From: Candidatus Aphodovivens avistercoris
GTDB taxonomy: Bacteria; Actinomycetota; Coriobacteriia; Coriobacteriales; Eggerthellaceae
DNA length: 51,389 nt
Direction: 5' to 3'
NCBI GenBank assembly: GCA_018710945.1
Contig: DVIW01000016.1
Span: forward strand, 1 to 51,389
Shown: positions 48,339-51,389 of the stretch, in pieces
How the letters are laid out: each line of letters starts with the position of its first letter
Numbering within the stretch: the stretch's first letter is position 1
Notes under the pieces: generated by a model
What the model was told of the DNA's origin: nothing
Databases searched by the model: none
Seen by the model: only the letters and a program-made list of their open reading frames with translations
Program-made: the position numbers and the translations under genes

Positions 48339-48405
48339 GGCTCCTCCTCTTCCGGTGTGCGGGCGGCGCGATCGGCTCCGCCCGCGCTTGCGCGCTCGCG
48401 CTCCC

Positions 48406-50319
48406 TTACAGCTCCACCACCGAGTCCACCTTGGCGTGCTGCGCCTTCTTGGCGGTGCGCAGCAGGAACTCGGCGTTGGTATCGGTCTGCTTCAGCGATT
48501 TGATGAGCATGTCCATGGCGCGCTCGGTGTTGTTCATGTTCGCCAGGATGCGGCGGACGGCCCAGATCAGCGGCGCCTGCTGCGGGTCGAGCAGGAGCTC
48601 CTCCTTGCGCGTGCCGCTGGTGATCGGGTCGATGGCGGGGAACACGCGGCGGTCGGCCAGGTTGCGGTCCAGCTTCAGCTCCATGTTGCCCGTGCCCTTG
48701 AACTCCTCGAAGATGACCTCGTCCATCTTCGAGCCCGTGTCGATGAGCGCCGACGCCAGGATGGTCAGGCTGCCGCCGTTCTCGATGTTGCGGGCCGCGC
48801 CCAAAAAGCGCTTGGGCGGGTAGAGCGCCGTGGAGTCCACGCCGCCCGACAGGATGCGGCCCGACGCCGGCTGCGCCAGGTTGTAGGCGCGCGCGAGGCG
48901 CGTGATGGAGTCGAGCAGGATCACCACGTCCTTGCCCATCTCCACGAGGCGCTTGGCGCGCTCGATCACCAGCTCGGCCACCGCGATGTGGTTCTCACAG
49001 GGCATGTCGAAGGTGGACGACACCACCTCGCCGCGGATGGAGCGCTCCATGTCGGTGGCTTCCTCGGGGCGCTCGTCGATGCCGAGGTACATCAGGTGCA
49101 CCTCGGGGTTGTTCGCCGTGATGGCGGCCGCGATGTTCTTGAGCACCGTGGTCTTGCCCGCCTTCGGCGGCGACACGATGAGGCCGCGCTGGCCCTTGCC
49201 GATGGGCGCCACCAGGTCGATCACGCGCGCGGTGAGGGTGTTCTTGCCGTGCTCCATGGCCAGGCGCTCGTCGGGGAAGATGGGCGTGAGCTCGGAGAAC
49301 TTCACGCGGTTGCCCAGCTCTTCCGCCGGCAGCCCGTTCACGCTGATGATCTTCTGGATGGCGGCGTACTTCTCGTTTTCGCGGGCGGGACGCGTCTGGC
49401 CGCGCACCATGTCGCCCTTGCGCAGGCCGTTGCGGCGGATGGTGGACAGGCCCACGTAGCAGTCCTGCTCGCTGGGCAGGTAGCCCTGGGTGCGCAAAAA
49501 GCCGTAGCCGTCGGCCAGGATGTCCAGCACGCCGGTCACCTCGATGAAGCCCTCGGCGCGCACACTGGCGTCGTAGACGGCCTCCACCAGCTCGGCCTTC
49601 TTCAGGCCGGCGGCCTCCACCCCCAGATCGGCGGCCTTCGCGCGCAGCTCGGCCACCTTCAGCTTGGCCAGCTCTTCCACCGAAACGCTGGGCGCCACCT
49701 CGCGCGGAGCGGCGTTGCGGCGCTGACGCTGGCGATGGTGGGCGTTCTGGTTGTCGTTGCGGCCGTTGTGGCCGCGGTTCTGCTTCTGGTTGTCGTGGCG
49801 GCCCTGCTGCTGCGAGCTCTGGCCCGCCTGGCGTGCGCCGTTCTTGCGCACGGTCACCTTCGCGGCGCGCACGGCCGACGAACGACGGCCGGGACGCGCC
49901 TCGACCTGGCTGGCCTGGCCCGTCTGGCCGGAAGCGGCCTCGGGCGCCGAGGGGGCCTCGGCAGGCGCGGGCTCGGCGGCGTCGGACGCGGGCGCGGCCT
50001 TGCGCGGGCGCCCGCGGCGGCGCGGAGCCGTCTCCGCCGCGGCCTCGGGCGCGGCGTCGGCGTCCTTGCGGGCGCGGGTGCGGCGCTTGGGCGCCTCAGC
50101 CTCGGTTTCGGCTGCGGAAGCGGACGCGGCCTCATCGTCCGCCTTGCGCGAACGGCGGCGGCGCGCACCGTCGGTGCCGGCAGCCTCGCCAACGGCGGGC
50201 GCGGACGCCTCGTCCGCAGCGGCGCGCACCGTGCGGCGACGGCGCGGCTTGGGCGCCTCGGCCGCTGCCGGGGCGTCAGCCGGAGCAGCAGGCGAGGCGG
50301 TCATCTCTTCTTCGATCAT
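48406..50319 (-). CDS. rho: Transcription termination factor Rho
   Basis: This 637-aa ATPase has a roughly 220-residue Arg/Ala-rich and Gln/Asn-rich N-terminal extension, typical of actinobacterial Rho. The Rho N-domain is VEELAKLKVAELRAKAADLG. The primary RNA-binding domain has GVLDILADGYGFLRTQGYLP. The ATPase has Walker A SPPKAGKTTVLKNIA, YLGIDERPEEATDM, Walker B VVILLDSITRLARAYN and SGGVDSTALYPPK. The start is the ATG at 50317-50319, overlapping the transaldolase stop by ATGA. Rho-dependent termination would explain the many hairpins without U-tracts here. Confidence 0.95.
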   Translation of the reverse strand: MIEEEMTASPAAPADAPAAAEAPKPRRRRTVRAAADEASAPAVGEAAGTDGARRRRSRKADDEAASASAAETEAEAPKRRTRARKDADAAPEAAAETAPRRRGRPRKAAPASDAAEPAPAEAPSAPEAASGQTGQASQVEARPGRRSSAVRAAKVTVRKNGARQAGQSSQQQGRHDNQKQNRGHNGRNDNQNAHHRQRQRRNAAPREVAPSVSVEELAKLKVAELRAKAADLGVEAAGLKKAELVEAVYDASVRAEGFIEVTGVLDILADGYGFLRTQGYLPSEQDCYVGLSTIRRNGLRKGDMVRGQTRPARENEKYAAIQKIISVNGLPAEELGNRVKFSELTPIFPDERLAMEHGKNTLTARVIDLVAPIGKGQRGLIVSPPKAGKTTVLKNIAAAITANNPEVHLMYLGIDERPEEATDMERSIRGEVVSSTFDMPCENHIAVAELVIERAKRLVEMGKDVVILLDSITRLARAYNLAQPASGRILSGGVDSTALYPPKRFLGAARNIENGGSLTILASALIDTGSKMDEVIFEEFKGTGNMELKLDRNLADRRVFPAIDPITSGTRKEELLLDPQQAPLIWAVRRILANMNNTERAMDMLIKSLKQTDTNAEFLLRTAKKAQHAKVDSVVEL

Positions 50320-51002
50320 GCGTTACGAACCTTCTCCCAATCCTTCAGGAACGCATCAAGGCCGCGGTCGGTCAGCGGGTGCTGCACCATCTTCTTCAGC
50401 ACACCGAACGGCACGGTGGCCACGTCGGCGCCCATCAGGGCCGCCTGGGTCACGTGGTTGGCGCTGCGGATGGACGCGGCGATGATCTCCACGCGCTCGC
50501 CGTTCACGGTGTCCTTCGAGAAATCGTAGTTGCCGATGGCGGTGACGATGTTGGCCACCTGGTCCAGGCCGTCCTCGGAGATGTCGTCGAAACGGCCGAT
50601 GAACGGGCTGATGTAGCGGGCGCCGGCACGCGCGGCCAGAAGCGCCTGCGGCACGCTGAAGCACAGCGTCATGTTCACGCGGATGCCCTCGTCGGCCAGC
50701 GTGCGCGTGGCGGCCAGGCCCTCCACCATCGTGGGGATCTTCACCACGACGTTGGGAGCGATGGCGGCCAGCTCGCGGCCGTCGCGCACGATCTCGTCGC
50801 GCGTCATGGCAACGCTCTCAGCGGACACCGGGCACTCCTCGCCCACCACTTCGCAGATGCGCGCGATGTGGTCGTGGAAGTCGTCCAGCTTGCCGCCGAT
50901 GCGGGCGTACAGCGAAGGGTTCGTGGTCACGCCCGCCAACGCGCCCCAGTTCTTCGCCTCTTTGATCTCGTCGAGATCGGCGGTGTCGAGAAAGAACTTC
51001 AC
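50316..51002 (-). CDS. Transaldolase / fructose-6-phosphate aldolase-like (TalC/FsaA)
   Basis: This 228-aa TIM-barrel protein starts MKFFLDTADLDEIKEAKNWG, then AGVTTNPSL. The Schiff-base lysine is K88 (NVVVKIPTM), and AGARYISPFIGRFDD is conserved later. Length and motifs fit the short TalC/FsaA subfamily; activity may be transaldolase or F6P aldolase. The start is a GTG at 51000-51002, with AAGGAGGA upstream. It overlaps rho by 4 bp, so it is the first gene of the talC-rho-sppA-metG run. Confidence 0.9.
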   Translation of the reverse strand: MKFFLDTADLDEIKEAKNWGALAGVTTNPSLYARIGGKLDDFHDHIARICEVVGEECPVSAESVAMTRDEIVRDGRELAAIAPNVVVKIPTMVEGLAATRTLADEGIRVNMTLCFSVPQALLAARAGARYISPFIGRFDDISEDGLDQVANIVTAIGNYDFSKDTVNGERVEIIAASIRSANHVTQAALMGADVATVPFGVLKKMVQHPLTDRGLDAFLKDWEKVRNA

Positions 51003-51355
51003 CCGGATCCTCCTTAGTATGTGGGTGGCTGCATGGACATGCGCATGCGCGCATGGAATTCCCTCTTGGAAAGCCCTTCTGGAAAGGTGAATGCAGGACG
51101 ATGCTGCTCCTGGTATGACTCGATTGCTCCGTCACGGCCGAACGCCGGCGGAAACGAACTGCGCCTATGGTAACGCATGGCCCGGGCGCGGGCAAGCGCG
51201 TGCACAATTCCGAAACACCGAACCCGCAGGCGGGGACGGAAACGGCCGGCCGCGACGGGCCAGCGGGCGGCGGACGCAAGCGCGAAGCCGCCCCCGCCGA
51301 AGGCCGCCCCCGGAAGGCGCCGCCCGCCTCTGCCGCCACGCCGGCCCGCGACGGG
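51003..51355. other. Intergenic region upstream of the transaldolase
   Basis: This is 353 bases without a convincing gene. It holds the transaldolase leader (51003-51030) and GC-rich DNA with a 19-bp near-exact repeat, one copy wholly here (51251-51269) and the other (51347-51365) extending past the boundary into the next coding tail (18/19 identical). I see no clear promoter. Confidence 0.4.
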
Positions 51356-51389
51356 CTAGCGGGCGCCGCCGCCCCCGCCGCCGCCTCCG
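51356..51389 (-). CDS. Probable 3' end of a gene with a glycine-rich C-terminus
   Basis: In the minus-strand frame ending at the TAG at 51356-51358, the last ten codons before it read eight glycines, then Ala-Arg. Gly-rich tails with this ending are common at the C-terminus of TPM/YgcG-like and DUF2207 membrane proteins. Only this tail is in the window, so the family is a guess. Confidence 0.3.
   Translation of the reverse strand, partial: GGGGGGGGAR

Overview
The window looks like chromosomal DNA of a high-GC anaerobic actinobacterium, most likely an Eggerthellaceae member (Coriobacteriia; Gordonibacter/Eggerthella-like). This is inferred from the GC-rich code, strong AGGAGG ribosome sites with some GTG/TTG starts, and an anaerobic redox gene set: a pyrogallol-transhydroxylase-like molybdoenzyme, a glycyl-radical enzyme, many Fe-S proteins and a GlcD-type flavoprotein. 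There is no 16S gene to confirm it. I see no CRISPR array, rRNA operon, prophage or complete insertion sequence.

Layout. 1-1404: tatA (3' part missing), tRNA-Pro(CGG) and a half-length AMP-binding-like protein. 1493-4893: two DUF4143-type AAA ATPases, each 452 aa and each preceded by its own unusual AT-rich repeats, flanking a small single-TM protein. 5116-10940: a PucR-type regulator divergent from a glycyl-radical enzyme and a MatC-like carrier. 11211-12548: a flavodoxin-TetR operon with three evenly built operators and a clear promoter. 12621-15879: DUF362 ferredoxin and GNAT genes, a small four-Cys protein, and a zinc alcohol dehydrogenase frameshifted at a G8 run. 15933-20821: a tightly overlapping potassium operon (trkA-trkA-trkH-kdpD-kdpE) with a direct-repeat response-regulator box at its promoter. 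20969-24000: rsmJ, a DJ-1/PfpI protein and a GlcD-like dehydrogenase.

24163-29431: a lipoprotein solute-binding protein in operon with a 1035-aa MscS-type channel that carries two duplicated Cache-like extracellular sensor modules, then a LysR regulator. 29637-32333: a DUF3516-type Ski2-like helicase. 32555-39587: a candidate polyphenol hydroxyl-transfer/dehydroxylation locus, with LysR and MFS genes on one strand and a zinc-ribbon protein, molybdopterin catalytic subunit and three-cluster Fe-S subunit on the other. 39679-51389: housekeeping genes: HelD, YihA/EngB, a membrane protein, RNase HI, and the transaldolase-rho-sppA-metG run, whose MetRS is divergent. The window ends in what looks like the glycine-rich tail of one more minus-strand gene.

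Three loci best merit follow-up as possibly undescribed biology. They are the Cache-Cache-MscS channel with its partner binding protein, the orphan glycyl-radical enzyme with a Cys-Val-Asp active site, and the transhydroxylase-like molybdoenzyme cluster. Functional names come from motifs and recollection of families; no database search was run.
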